From Auanema rhodensis (lineage: Eukaryota; Nematoda; Chromadorea; Rhabditida; Rhabditidae), in NCBI GenBank assembly GCA_964057225.1, contig OZ059895.1:4712001-4776000 (forward strand): a DNA stretch of 64,000 nucleotides, written 5' to 3'. Below the pieces are notes generated by a model. The model had not been told where the DNA came from. It worked only from the letters and a program-made list of their open reading frames with translations, and made no database searches. Shown here in pieces: positions 52,639 to 64,000 of the stretch. Position 1 is the first letter of the stretch. Every line of letters begins with the position of its first letter. The position numbers were made by a program, and so were the translations under genes.

Positions 52639-52990
52639 AACATTTTGACAAAAATTTTTTCGAAAAATTTCAAAATAATTTAGCAAAAAGTAGATGTTTT
52701 TAGATTCTTTTTTTTCAAGGCAAAGACGATGGACAATGTTATTCAACGAAAAAATTAATTCTTCAGGGTGAAAATCGAGGATATAAGTGTGAACTTATAT
52801 CAGTTGATATCTCGGTGCATTTTCAAGCTAGCGCAAATCTGATAACACAGATCGACGCAGCTTACAAATCCGCATCGAATGCACTATACTTCATTGAGAA
52901 ACGCTTAATACAAAAATTAGTTATGATCGTTTGAAAAATGATGCATTAGTGTATGTTGAGTTTCCATGTACACTCAACATTGCTTCGAAA
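52639..52990 (+). repeat. 352-bp monomer with an extra T
   Basis: Eight T precede CAAGG near 52707-52714, where sister copies have seven. It otherwise matches the monomer at 51235, including GCTTACAAATC, so the insertion came after the tetramer duplicated. Confidence 0.88.
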
Positions 52991-54043
52991 AACATTTTGA
53001 CAAAAATTTTTTCGAAAAATTTCAAAATAATTTAGCAAAAAGTAGATGTTTTTAGATTCCTTTTTCTAAGGCAAAAATGATGGACAATGTTATTCAACGA
53101 AAAAATTAATTCTTCAGGGTGAAAATCGAGGATATAAGTGTGAACATATATCAGTTGATATCTCGGTGCATTTTTAAGCTAACGCAAATCTGATAACACA
53201 GATCGACGCAGCTTAAAAATCCGCATCGAATGCACTATACTACATCGAGAAACGCTTAATACAAAAATTAGTTATGATCGTTTGAAAAATGATGCATTAG
53301 TGTATGTTGAGTTTCCATGTACACTCAACATTGCTTCCAAAAACATTTTGACAAAAATTTTTTCGAAAAATTTCAAAATAATTTAGCAAAGAGTAGATGT
53401 TTTTAGATTCCTTTTTTTAAGGCAAAAATGATGGACAATGTTATTAAACGAAAAAATTAATTCTTCAGGGTGAAAATCGAGGATATAAGTGTGAACTTAT
53501 ATCAGTTGATATCTCGGTGCATTTTCAAGCTAGCGCAAATCTGATAACACAGATCGACGCAGCTTAAAAATCCGCATCGAATGCACTATACTTCATTGAG
53601 AAACGCTTAATACAAAAATTAGTTATGATCGTTTGAAAAATGATGCATTAGTGTAGGTTGAGTTTCCATGTACACTCAACATTGCTTCCAAAAACATTTT
53701 GACAAAACTTTTTTCGAAAAATTTCAAAATAATTTAGCAAAAAGTAGATGTTTTTAGATTCCTTTTTTTAAGGCAAAAATGATGGACAATGTTATTAAAC
53801 GAAAAAATTAATTCTTCAGGGTGAAAATCGAGGATATAAGTGTGAACTTATATCAGTTGATATCTCGGTGCATTTTTAAGCTAGCGCAAATCTGATAACA
53901 CAGATCGACGCAGCTTAAAAATCCGCATCGAATGCACTATACTTCATTGAGAAACGCTTAATACAAAAATTAGTTATGATCGTTTGAAAAATGATGCATT
54001 AGTGTATGTTGAGTTTCCATGTACACTCAACATTGCTTCCAAA

Positions 54044-56149
54044 AACATTTTGACAAAAATTTTTTCGAAAAATTTCAAAATAATTTAGCAAAAAGTAGAT
54101 GTTTTTAGATTCTTTTTTTCAAGGCAAAGACGATGGACAATGTTATTCAACGAAAAAATTAATTCTTCAGGGTGAAAATCGAGGATATAAGTGTGAACTT
54201 ATATCAGTTGATATCTCGGTGCATTTTTAAGCTAGCGCAAATCTGATAACACAGATCGACGCAGCTTAAAAATCCGCATCGAATGCACTATACTTCATTG
54301 AGAAACGCTTAATATAAAAATTAGTTATGATCGTTTGAAAAATGATGCATTAGTGTATGTTGAGTTTCCATGTACACTCAACATTGCTTCCAAAAACATT
54401 TTGACAAAAATTTTTTCGAAAAATTTCAAAATAATTTAGCAAAAAGTAGATGTTTTTAGATTCCTTTTTTTAAGGCAAAAATGATGGACAATGTTATTAA
54501 ACGAAAAAATTAATTCTTCAGGGTGAAAATCGAGGATATAAGTGTGAACTTATATCAGTTGATATCTCGGTGCATTTTCAAGCTAGCGCAAATCTGATAA
54601 CACAGATCGACGCAGCTTAAAAATCCGCATCGAATGCACTATACTTCATTGAGAAACGCTTAATATGAAAATTAGTTATGATCGTTTGAAAAATGATGCA
54701 TTAGTGTATGTTGAGTTTCCATGTACACTCAACATTGCTTCCAAAAACATTTTGACAAAAATTTTTTCGAAAAATTTCAGAATAATTTAGCAAAAAGTAG
54801 ATGTTTTTAGATTCTTTTTTTCAAGGCAAAGACGATGGACAATGTTATTCAACGAAAAAATTAATTCTTCAGGGTGAAAATCGAGGATATAAGTGTGAAC
54901 TTATATCAGTTGATATCTCGGTGCATTTTTAAGCTAGCGCAAATCTGATAACACAGATCGACGCAGCTTAAAAATCCGCATCGAATGCACTATACTTCAT
55001 TGAGAAACGCTTAATACAAAAATTAGTTATGATCGTTTGAAAAATGATGCATTAGTGTATGTTGAGTTTCCATGTACACTCAACATTGCTTCCAAAAACA
55101 TTTTGACAAAAATTTTTTCGAAAAATTTCAAAATAATTTAGCAAAAAGTAGATGTTTTTAGATTCTTTTTTTCAAGGCAAAGACGATGGACAATGTTATT
55201 CAACGAAAAAATTAATTCTTCAGGGTGAAAATCGAGGATATAAGTGTGAACTTATATCAGTTGATATCTCGGTGCATTTTTAAGCTAGCGCAAATCTGAT
55301 AACACAGATCGACGCAGCTTAAAAATCCGCATCGAATGCACTATACTTCATTGAGAAACGCTTAATATAAAAATTAGTTATGATCGTTTGAAAAATGATG
55401 CATTAGTGTATGTTGAGTTTCCATGTACACTCAACATTGCTTCCAAAAACATTTTGACAAAAATTTTTTCGAAAAATTTCAAAATAATTTAGCAAAAAGT
55501 AGATGTTTTTAGATTCCTTTTTTTAAGGCAAAAATGATGGACAATGTTATTAAACGAAAAAATTAATTCTTCAGGGTGAAAATCGAGGATATAAGTGTGA
55601 ACTTATATCAGTTGATATCTCGGTGCATTTTCAAGCTAGCGCAAATCTGATAACACAGATCGACGCAGCTTAAAAATCCGCATCGAATGCACTATACTTC
55701 ATTGAGAAACGCTTAATATGAAAATTAGTTATGATCGTTTGAAAAATGATGCATTAGTGTATGTTGAGTTTCCATGTACACTCAACATTGCTTCCAAAAA
55801 CATTTTGACAAAAATTTTTTCGAAAAATTTCAGAATAATTTAGCAAAAAGTAGATGTTTTTAGATTCTTTTTTTCAAGGCAAAGACGATGGACAATGTTA
55901 TTCAACGAAAAAATTAATTCTTCAGGGTGAAAATCGAGGATATAAGTGTGAACTTATATCAGTTGATATCTCGGTGCATTTTTAAGCTAGCGCAAATCTG
56001 ATAACACAGATCGACGCAGCTTAAAAATCCGCATCGAATGCACTATACTTCATTGAGAAACGCTTAATACAAAAATTAGTTATGATCGTTTGAAAAATGA
56101 TGCATTAGTGTATGTTGAGTTTCCATGTACACTCAACATTGCTTCCAAA
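54044..56149 (+). repeat. Trimer HOR, two 1053-bp copies
   Basis: Three monomers ending in ATATAAAAATT, ATATGAAAATT and the ordinary ATACAAAAATT occupy 54044-55096 and again 55097-56149. The third member of each has the rare TTTCAGAATAA (about 54777 and 55830). I saw no differences between the two copies. A third copy of the set begins at 60713, 6669 bp (19 monomers) from the first. Confidence 0.87.
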
Positions 56150-57202
56150 AACATTTTGACAAAAATTTTTTCGAAAAATTTCAAAATAATTTAGCAAAAA
56201 GTAGATGTTTTTAGATTCTTTTTTTCAAGGCAAAGACGATGGACAATGTTATTCAACGAAAAAATTAATTCTTCAGGGTGAAAATCGAGGATATAAGTGT
56301 GAACTTATATCAGTTGATATCTCGGTGCATTTTCAAGCTAGCGCAAATCTGATAACACAGATCGACGCAGCTTAAAAATCCGCATCGAATGCACTATACT
56401 TCATTGAGAAACGCTTAATACAAAAATTAGTTATGATCGTTTGAAAAATGATGCATTAGTGTATGTTGAGTTTCCATGTACACTCAACATTGCTTCGAAA
56501 AACATTTTGACAAAAATTTTTTCGAAAAATTTCAAAATAATTTAGCAAAAAGTAGATGTTTTTAGATTCCTTTTTCTAAGGCAAAAATGATGGACAATGT
56601 TATTCAACGAAAAAATTAATTCTTCAGGGTGAAAATCGAGGATATAAGTGTGAACATATATCAGTTGATATCTCGGTGCATTTTTAAGCTAACGCAAATC
56701 TGATAACACAGATCGACGCAGCTTAAAAATCCGCATCGAATGCACTATACTACATCGAGAAACGCTTAATACAAAAATTAGTTATGATCGTTTGAAAAAT
56801 GATGCATTAGTGTAGGTTGAGTTTCCATGTACACTCAACATTGCTTCCAAAAACATTTTGACAAAACTTTTTTCGAAAAATTTCAAAATAATTTAGCAAA
56901 AAGTAGATGTTTTTAGATTCCTTTTTTTAAGGCAAAAATGATGGACAATGTTATTAAACGAAAAAATTAATTCTTCAGGGTGAAAATCGAGGATATAAGT
57001 GTGAACTTATATCAGTTGATATCTCGGTGCATTTTCAAGCTAGCGCAAATCTGATAACACAGATCGACGCAGCTTAAAAATCCGCATCGAATGCACTATA
57101 CTTCATTGAGAAACGCTTAATACAAAAATTAGTTATGATCGTTTGAAAAATGATGCATTAGTGTATGTTGAGTTTCCATGTACACTCAACATTGCTTCCA
57201 AA

Positions 57203-58606
57203 AACATTTTGACAAAAATTTTTTCGAAAAATTTCAAAATAATTTAGCAAAAAGTAGATGTTTTTAGATTCTTTTTTTCAAGGCAAAGACGATGGACAAT
57301 GTTATTCAACGAAAAAATTAATTCTTCAGGGTGAAAATCGAGGATATAAGTGTGAACTTATATCAGTTGATATCTCGGTGCATTTTTAAGCTAGCGCAAA
57401 TCTGATAACACAGATCGACGCAGCTTAAAAATCCGCATCGAATGCACTATACTACATCGAGAAACGCTTAATACAAAAATTAGTTATGATCGTTTGAAAA
57501 ATGATGCATTAGTGTATGTTGAGTTTCCATGTACACTCAACATTGCTTCGAAAAACATTTTGACAAAAATTTTTTCGAAAAATTTCAAAATAATTTAGCG
57601 AAAAGTAGATGTATTTAGATTCCTTTTTCTAAGGCAAAGATGATGGACAATGTTATTCAACGAAAAAATTAATTCTTCAGGGTGAAAATCGAGGATATAA
57701 GTGTGAACTTATATCAGTTGATATCTCGGTGCATTTTCAAGCTAGCGCAAATCTGATAACACAGATCGACGCAGCTTAAAAATCCGCATCGAATGCACTA
57801 TACTTCATTGAGAAACGCTTAATACAAAAATTAGTTATGATCGTTTGAAAAATGATGCATTAGTGTATGTTGAGTTTCCATGTACACTCAACATTGCTTC
57901 GAAAAACATTTTGACAAAAATTTTTTCGAAAAATTTCAAAATAATTTAGCAAAAAGTGGATGTTTTTAGATTCTTTTTTTTAAGGCAAAGATGATGGACA
58001 ATGTTATTCAACGAAAAAATTAATTCTTCAGGGTGAAAATCGAGGATATAAGTGTGAACTTATATCAGTTGATATCTCGGTGCATTTTCAAGCTAGCGCA
58101 AATCTGATAACACAGATCGACGCAGCTTAAAAATCCGCATCGAATGCACTATACTTCATTGAGAAACGCTTAATACAAAAATTAGTTATGATCGTTTGAA
58201 AAATGATGCATTAGTGTATGTTGAGTTTCCATGTACACTCAACATTGCTTCGAAAAACATTTTGACAAAAATTTTTTCGAAAAATTTCAAAATAATTTAG
58301 CAAAAAGTAGATGTTTTTAGATTCCTTTTTCTAAGGCAAAAATGATGGACAATGTTATTCAACGAAAAAATTAATTCTTCAGGGTGAAAATCGAGGATAT
58401 AAGTGTGAACATATATCAGTTGATATCTCGGTGCATTTTTAAGCTAACGCAAATCTGATTACACAGATCGACGCAGCTTAAAAATCCGCATCGAATGCAC
58501 TATACTACATCGAGAAACGCTTAATACAAAAATTAGTTATGATCGTTTGAAAAATGATGCATTAGTGTATGTTGAGTTTCCATGTACACTCAACATTGCT
58601 TCCAAA
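57203..58606 (+). repeat. Marker block C (4 monomers, first one chimeric)
   Basis: The GATGTATTTAG monomer (57554) is followed by one additional C348G/GTGGATG monomer and then the CTGATTAC monomer (58256). The first monomer (57203) replaces two monomers of blocks A and B: its start is CTTTTTTTCAAGG/CTTATATC as in their first member, and its end ACTACATCGAG is as in their second. Confidence 0.82.
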
Positions 58607-60712
58607 AACATTTTGACAAAAATTTTTTCGAAAAATTTCAAAATAATTTAGCAAAAAGTAGATGTTTTTAGATTCCTTTTTTTAAGGCAAAAATGATGGA
58701 CAATGTTATTAAACGAAAAAATTAATTCTTCAGGGTGAAAATCGAGGATATAAGTGTGAACTTATATCAGTTGATATCTCGGTGCATTTTCAAGCTAGCG
58801 CAAATCTGATAACACAGATCGACGCAGCTTAAAAATCCGCATCGAATGCACTATACTTCATTGAGAAACGCTTAATACAAAAATTAGTTATGATCGTTTG
58901 AAAAATGATGCATTAGTGTATGTTGAGTTTCCATGTACACTCAACATTGCTTCCAAAAACATTTTGACAAAACTTTTTTCGAAAAATTTCAAAATAATTT
59001 AGCAAAAAGTAGATGTTTTTAGATTCCTTTTTTTAAGGCAAAAATGATGGACAATGTTATTAAACGAAAAAATTAATTCTTCAGGGTGAAAATCGAGGAT
59101 ATAAGTGTGAACTTATATCAGTTGATATCTCGGTGCATTTTCAAGCTAGCGCAAATCTGATAACACAGATCGACGCAGCTTAAAAATCCGCATCGAATGC
59201 ACTATACTTCATTGAGAAACGCTTAATACAAAAATTAGTTATGATCGTTTGAAAAATGATGCATTAGTGTATGTTGAGTTTCCATGTACACTCAACATTG
59301 CTTCGAAAAACATTTTGACAAAAATTTTTTCGAAAAATTTCAAAATAATTTAGCAAAAAGTAGATGTTTTTAGATTCCTTTTTTTAAGGCAAAAATGATG
59401 GACAATGTTATTAAACGAAAAAATTAATTCTTCAGGGTGAAAATCGAGGATATAAGTGTGAACTTATATCAGTTGATATCTCGGTGCATTTTCAAGCTAG
59501 CGCAAATCTGATAACACAGATCGACGCAGCTTAAAAATCCGCATCGAATGCACTATACTTCATTGAGAAACGCTTAATACAAAAATTAGTTATGATCGTT
59601 TGAAAAATGATGCATTAGTGTAGGTTGAGTTTCCATGTACACTCAACATTGCTTCCAAAAACATTTTGACAAAACTTTTTTCGAAAAATTTCAAAATAAT
59701 TTAGCAAAAAGTAGATGTTTTTAGATTCTTTTTTTCAAGGCAAAGACGATGGACAATGTTATTCAACGAAAAAATTAATTCTTCAGGGTGAAAATCGAGG
59801 ATATAAGTGTGAACTTATATCAGTTGATATCTCGGTGCATTTTCAAGCTAGCGCAAATCTGATAACACAGATCGACGCAGCTTAAAAATCCGCATCGAAT
59901 GCACTATACTTCATTGAGAAACGCTCAATACAAAAATTAGTTATGATCGTTTGAAAAATGATGCATTAGTGTATGTTGAGTTTCCATGTACACTCAACAT
60001 TGCTTCGAAAAACATTTTGACAAAAATTTTTTCGAAAAATTTCAAAATAATTTAGCAAAAAGTAGATGTTTTTAGATTCCTTTTTCTAAGGCAAAAATGA
60101 TGGACAATGTTATTCAACGAAAAAATTAATTCTTCAGGGTGAAAATCGAGGATATAAGTGTGAACTTATATCAGTTGATATCTCGGTGCATTTTTAAGCT
60201 AGCGCAAATCTGATAACACAGATCGACGCAGCTTAAAAATCCGCATCGAATGCACTATACTTCATTGAGAAACGCTTAATACAAAAATTAGTTATGATCG
60301 TTTGAAAAATGATGCATTAGTGTATGTTGAGTTTCCATGTACACTCAACATTGCTTCCAAAAACATTTTGACAAAAATTTTTTCGAAAAATTTCAAAATA
60401 ATTTAGCAAAAAGTAGATGTTTTTAGATTTCTTTTTTTAAGGCAAAAATGATGGACAATGTTATTAAACGAAAAAATTAATTCTTCAGGGTGAAAATCGA
60501 GGATATAAGTGTGAACTTATATCAGTTGATATCTCGGTGCATTTTCAAGCTAGCGCAAATCTGATAACACAGATCGACGCAGCTTAAAAATCCGCATCGA
60601 ATGCACTATACTTCATTGAGAAACGCTTAATACAAAAAATAGTTATGATCGTTTGAAAAATGATGCATTAGTGTATGTTGAGTTTCCATGTACACTCAAC
60701 ATTGCTTCCAAA

Positions 60713-61765
60713 AACATTTTGACAAAAATTTTTTCGAAAAATTTCAAAATAATTTAGCAAAAAGTAGATGTTTTTAGATTCTTTTTTTCAAGGCAAAGAC
60801 GATGGACAATGTTATTCAACGAAAAAATTAATTCTTCAGGGTGAAAATCGAGGATATAAGTGTGAACTTATATCAGTTGATATCTCGGTGCATTTTTAAG
60901 CTAGCGCAAATCTGATAACACAGATCGACGCAGCTTAAAAATCCGCATCGAATGCACTATACTTCATTGAGAAACGCTTAATATAAAAATTAGTTATGAT
61001 CGTTTGAAAAATGATGCATTAGTGTATGTTGAGTTTCCATGTACACTCAACATTGCTTCCAAAAACATTTTGACAAAAATTTTTTCGAAAAATTTCAAAA
61101 TAATTTAGCAAAAAGTAGATGTTTTTAGATTCCTTTTTTTAAGGCAAAAATGATGGACAATGTTATTAAACGAAAAAATTAATTCTTCAGGGTGAAAATC
61201 GAGGATATAAGTGTGAACTTATATCAGTTGATATCTCGGTGCATTTTCAAGCTAGCGCAAATCTGATAACACAGATCGACGCAGCTTAAAAATCCGCATC
61301 GAATGCACTATACTTCATTGAGAAACGCTTAATATGAAAATTAGTTATGATCGTTTGAAAAATGATGCATTAGTGTATGTTGAGTTTCCATGTACACTCA
61401 ACATTGCTTCCAAAAACATTTTGACAAAAATTTTTTCGAAAAATTTCAGAATAATTTAGCAAAAAGTAGATGTTTTTAGATTCTTTTTTTCAAGGCAAAG
61501 ACGATGGACAATGTTATTCAACGAAAAAATTAATTCTTCAGGGTGAAAATCGAGGATATAAGTGTGAACTTATATCAGTTGATATCTCGGTGCATTTTCA
61601 AGCTAGCGCAAATCTGATAACACAGATCGACGCAGCTTAAAAATCCGCATCGAATGCACTATACTTCATTGAGAAACGCTTAATACAAAAATTAGTTATG
61701 ATCGTTTGAAAAATGATGCATTAGTGTATGTTGAGTTTCCATGTACACTCAACATTGCTTCCAAA
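60713..61765 (+). repeat. Third copy of the ATATAA/ATATGA/TTTCAGAATAA trimer
   Basis: Matches 54044-55096 at the first two monomers. The third has TTTCAGAATAA (about 61446) but TTTCAAG at 185 in place of TTTTAAG, so it has been partly replaced by another type. Confidence 0.82.
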
Positions 61766-63871
61766 AACATTTTGACAAAAATTTTTTCGAAAAATTTCAA
61801 AATAATTTAGCAAAAAGTAGATGTTTTTAGATTCTTTTTTTCAAGGCAAAGACGATGGACAATGTTATTCAACGAAAAAATTAATTCTTCAGGGTGAAAA
61901 TCGAGGATATAAGTGTGAACTTATATCAGTTGATATCTCGGTGCATTTTTAAGCTAGCGCAAATCTGATAACACAGATCGACGCAGCTTAAAAATCCGCA
62001 TCGAATGCACTTTACTACATTGAGAAACGCTTAATACAAAAATTAGTTATTATCGTTTGAAAAATGATGCATTAGTGTATGTTGAGTTTCCATGTACACT
62101 CAACATTGCTTCCAAAAACATTTTGACAAAAATTTTTTCGAAAAATTTCAAAATAATTTAGCAAAAAGTGGATGTTTTTAGATTCTTTTTTTTAAGGCAA
62201 AAATGATGGACAATGTTATTCAACGAAAAAATTAATTCTTCAGGGTGAAAATCGAGGATATAAGTGTGAACATATATCAGTTGATATCTCGGTGCATTTT
62301 TAAGCTAGCGCAAATCTGATAACACAGATCGACGCAGCTTAAAAATCCGCATCGAATGCACTATACTACATCGAGAAACGCTTAATACAAAAATTAGTTA
62401 TGATCGTTTGAAAAATGATGCATTAGTGTATGTTGAGTTTCCATGTACACTCAACATTGCTTCGAAAAACATTTTGACAAAAATTTTTTCGAAAAATTTC
62501 AAAATAATTTAGCGAAAAGTAGATGTATTTAGATTCCTTTTTCTAAGGCAAAGATGATGGACAATGTTATTCAACGAAAAAATTAATTCTTCAGGGTGAA
62601 AATCGAGGATATAAGTGTGAACTTATATCAGTTGATATCTCGGTGCATTTTCAAGCTAGCGCAAATCTGATAACACAGATCGACGCAGCTTAAAAATCCG
62701 CATCGAATGCACTATACTTCATTGAGAAACGCTTAATACAAAAATTAGTTATGATCGTTTGAAAAATGATGCATTAGTGTATGTTGAGTTTCCATGTACA
62801 CTCAACATTGCTTCGAAAAACATTTTGACAAAAATTTTTTCGAAAAATTTCAAAATAATTTAGCAAAAAGTGGATGTTTTTAGATTCTTTTTTTTAAGGC
62901 AAAGATGATGGACAATGTTATTCAACGAACAAATTAATTCTTCAGGGTGAAAATCGAGGATATAAGTGTGAACTTATATCAGTTGATATCTCGGTGCATT
63001 TTCAAGCTAGCGCAAATCTGATAACACAGATCGACGCAGCTTAAAAATTCGCATCGAATGCACTATACTTCATTGAGAAACGCTTAATACAAAAATTAGT
63101 TATGATCGTTTGAAAAATGATGCATTAGTGTATGTTGAGTTTCCATGTACACTCAACATTGCTTCGAAAAACATTTTGACAAAAATTTTTTCGAAAAATT
63201 TCAAAATAATTTAGCAAAAAGTAGATGTTTTTAGATTCCTTTTTCTAAGGCAAAGACGATGGACAATGTTATTCAACGAAAAAATTAATTCTTCAGGGTG
63301 AAAATCGAGGATATAAGTGTGAACTTATATCAGTTGATATCTCGGTGCATTTTTAAGCTAACGCAAATCTGATAACACAGATCGACGCAGCTTAAAAATC
63401 CGCATCGAATGCACTATACTACATCGAGAAACGCTTAATACAAAAATTAGTTATGATCGTTTGAAAAATGATGCATTAGTGTATGTTGAGTTTCCATGTA
63501 CACTCAACATTGCTTCGAAAAACATTTTGACAAAAATTTTTTCGAAAAATTTCAAAATAATTTAGCAAAAAGTAGATGTTTTTAGATTCCTTTTTCTAAG
63601 GCAAAAATGATGGACAATGTTATTCAACGAAAAAATTAATTCTTCAGGGTGAAAATCGAGGATATAAGTGTGAACATATATCAGTTGATATCTCGGTGCA
63701 TTTTCAAGCTAGCGCAAATCTGATAACACAGATCGACGCAGCTTAAAAATCCGCATCGAATGCACTATACTTCATTGAGAAACGCTTAATACAAAAATTA
63801 GTTATGATCGTTTGAAAAATGATGCATTAGTGTATGTTGAGTTTCCATGTACACTCAACATTGCTTCCAAA
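61766..63871 (+). repeat. Marker block D (6 monomers)
   Basis: Starts with CACTTTACTA (62008), 13339 bp from that of block B. It has GATGTATTTAG at 62468, one GTGGATG monomer with private GAACAAATT and AAAAATTCGC (62819), then two CTTTTTCTAAGG monomers. The expected CTGATTAC change is absent; only CTAACG with ACATCGAG is seen at 63170. Confidence 0.82.
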
Positions 63872-64000
63872 AACATTTTGACAAAAATTTTTTCGAAAAA
63901 TTTCAAAATAATTTAGCAAAAAGTGGATGTTTTTAGATTCTTTTTTTTAAGGCAAAGACGATGGACAATGTTATTCAACGAAAAAATTAATTCTTCAGGG
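63872..64000 (+). repeat. Partial 183rd monomer, cut by the window end
   Basis: Contains monomer positions 1-129, with GTGGATG, CTTTTTTTTAAGG, AGACGATGG and ATTCAACG. The array continues beyond the window. Confidence 0.97.

Larger units (their letters stand above)
50533..53341 (+). repeat. Tetramer HOR, two copies (1404 and 1405 bp)
   Basis: Order: TTTAAGG/TTTCAAG; ACTTTTTTCG/TTTTAAG; CTTTTTTTCAAGG with the rare GCTTACAAATC; C348G with CTAACG and ACATCGAG. Copies span 50533-51936 and 51937-53341. GCTTACAAATC occurs only at about 51456 and 52861. The second copy has one extra T near 52709. A partial third copy may continue at 53342-54043. Confidence 0.85.
1..64000 (+). repeat. 351-bp satellite DNA array, 182 full monomers plus a partial
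   Basis: The motif aacattttgac recurs every 351 bp from base 1 to base 63872, always on the same strand, and no other sequence lies between copies. Monomer starts run 1, 352, 703, 1054, 1405, 1755 and so on. Seven single-base deletions occur before 6663, so later starts follow 6663 + 351k as far as 24213, with further 1-bp shifts after that. The total of 13 deletions and 2 insertions accounts exactly for the position of the last start, 63872. One consensus copy has about 111 G or C in 351. Seen directly: tandem structure, orientation and high identity between copies. Inferred: a centromeric or pericentromeric satellite of a eukaryote, since long head-to-tail AT-rich arrays with higher-order structure are typical there. 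The array runs off both ends of the window, so its true size is unknown. Confidence 0.99.
38249..64000 (+). repeat. Array zone 7: large HOR with C348G monomers, monomers 110-183
   Basis: About a quarter of the monomers here follow a CTTCGAAAAAC junction instead of CTTCCAAAAAC, which makes an additional TTCGAA at the monomer boundary. These usually carry CCTTTTTCTAAGG, and those with CTAACG also carry ACATCGAG. They alternate with homogenised TTTAAGG monomers and ACTTTTTTCG monomers. A four-monomer marker block recurs at 38249, 48427, 57203 and 61766, and tetramers, trimers and dimers lie between. The C348G state is not seen before 38941, so this zone expanded separately from the left half of the window. 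Confidence 0.8.

Noticed and set aside
1-64000. CRISPR array
   Set aside because: The repeats are contiguous 351-bp units with no unique spacers between short repeats.
1-64000. Transposon or LTR origin, or an embedded mobile element
   Set aside because: No terminal inverted repeats, target-site duplications, LTRs or reverse transcriptase or transposase frames are seen, and no insertion interrupts the 351-bp register.
1-64000. tRNA, rRNA or 5S gene cluster
   Set aside because: No cloverleaf arms, pol III A or B box pair or conserved rRNA stretches were found in the monomer on either strand.

Overview
The whole window is one uninterrupted satellite DNA array. A 351-bp monomer, about 32% G+C by hand count of one consensus copy, is repeated head to tail in a single orientation. 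Taking the phase from the first base, I count 182 complete monomers (1-63871) plus the first 129 bp of a 183rd. Twelve single-base deletions and one more in a T-run, minus two T insertions, give a net shift of -11 bp. This matches 182 x 351 - 11 = 63871 exactly. I found no unique sequence, gene, RNA gene, transposon, inversion or array edge. The window is therefore eukaryotic heterochromatin of the centromeric or pericentromeric satellite type. A 351-bp AT-rich unit, close to two nucleosome repeats, fits many invertebrate and plant satellites. I cannot name the species or the chromosome.

The monomers are near-identical but carry a limited set of linked variants, and these form higher-order repeats (HORs) that change along the array. 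1-9470 is a mosaic of dimers and tetramers containing seven 350-bp monomers. 9471-17894 is built from 6-monomer (2106-bp) units in two tandem pairs. 18246-24212 repeats parts of that region at offsets of 17 and 20 monomers. 24213-29121 is a 3-monomer HOR interrupted by 4- and 2-monomer versions. 29122-33334 is transitional and contains an exact-looking 702-bp dimer duplication. 33335-38248 is the most homogenised part. 38249-64000 is a larger HOR that keeps returning to monomers with a C-to-G change at monomer position 348 (CTTCG in place of CTTCC). Its marker block occurs four times with different internal monomer numbers.

Each monomer carries a perfect 9-bp dyad with a 10-base loop (monomer positions 314-341), a 12-bp palindrome centred on CG (18-29), a 6-bp dyad (158-171), and a run of A/T tracts spaced about 10-14 bp. 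Variation clusters at positions 47-105, while 278-347 is almost invariant. One forward frame is nearly open for 79 codons, interrupted in nearly all copies. The only two longer ORFs, at 51290-51529 and 30715-30912, come from single-base changes in individual monomers and are not credible genes. The biological interest is in the array's evolution: unequal exchange, chimeric monomers and homogenised blocks. No protein-coding system is present.
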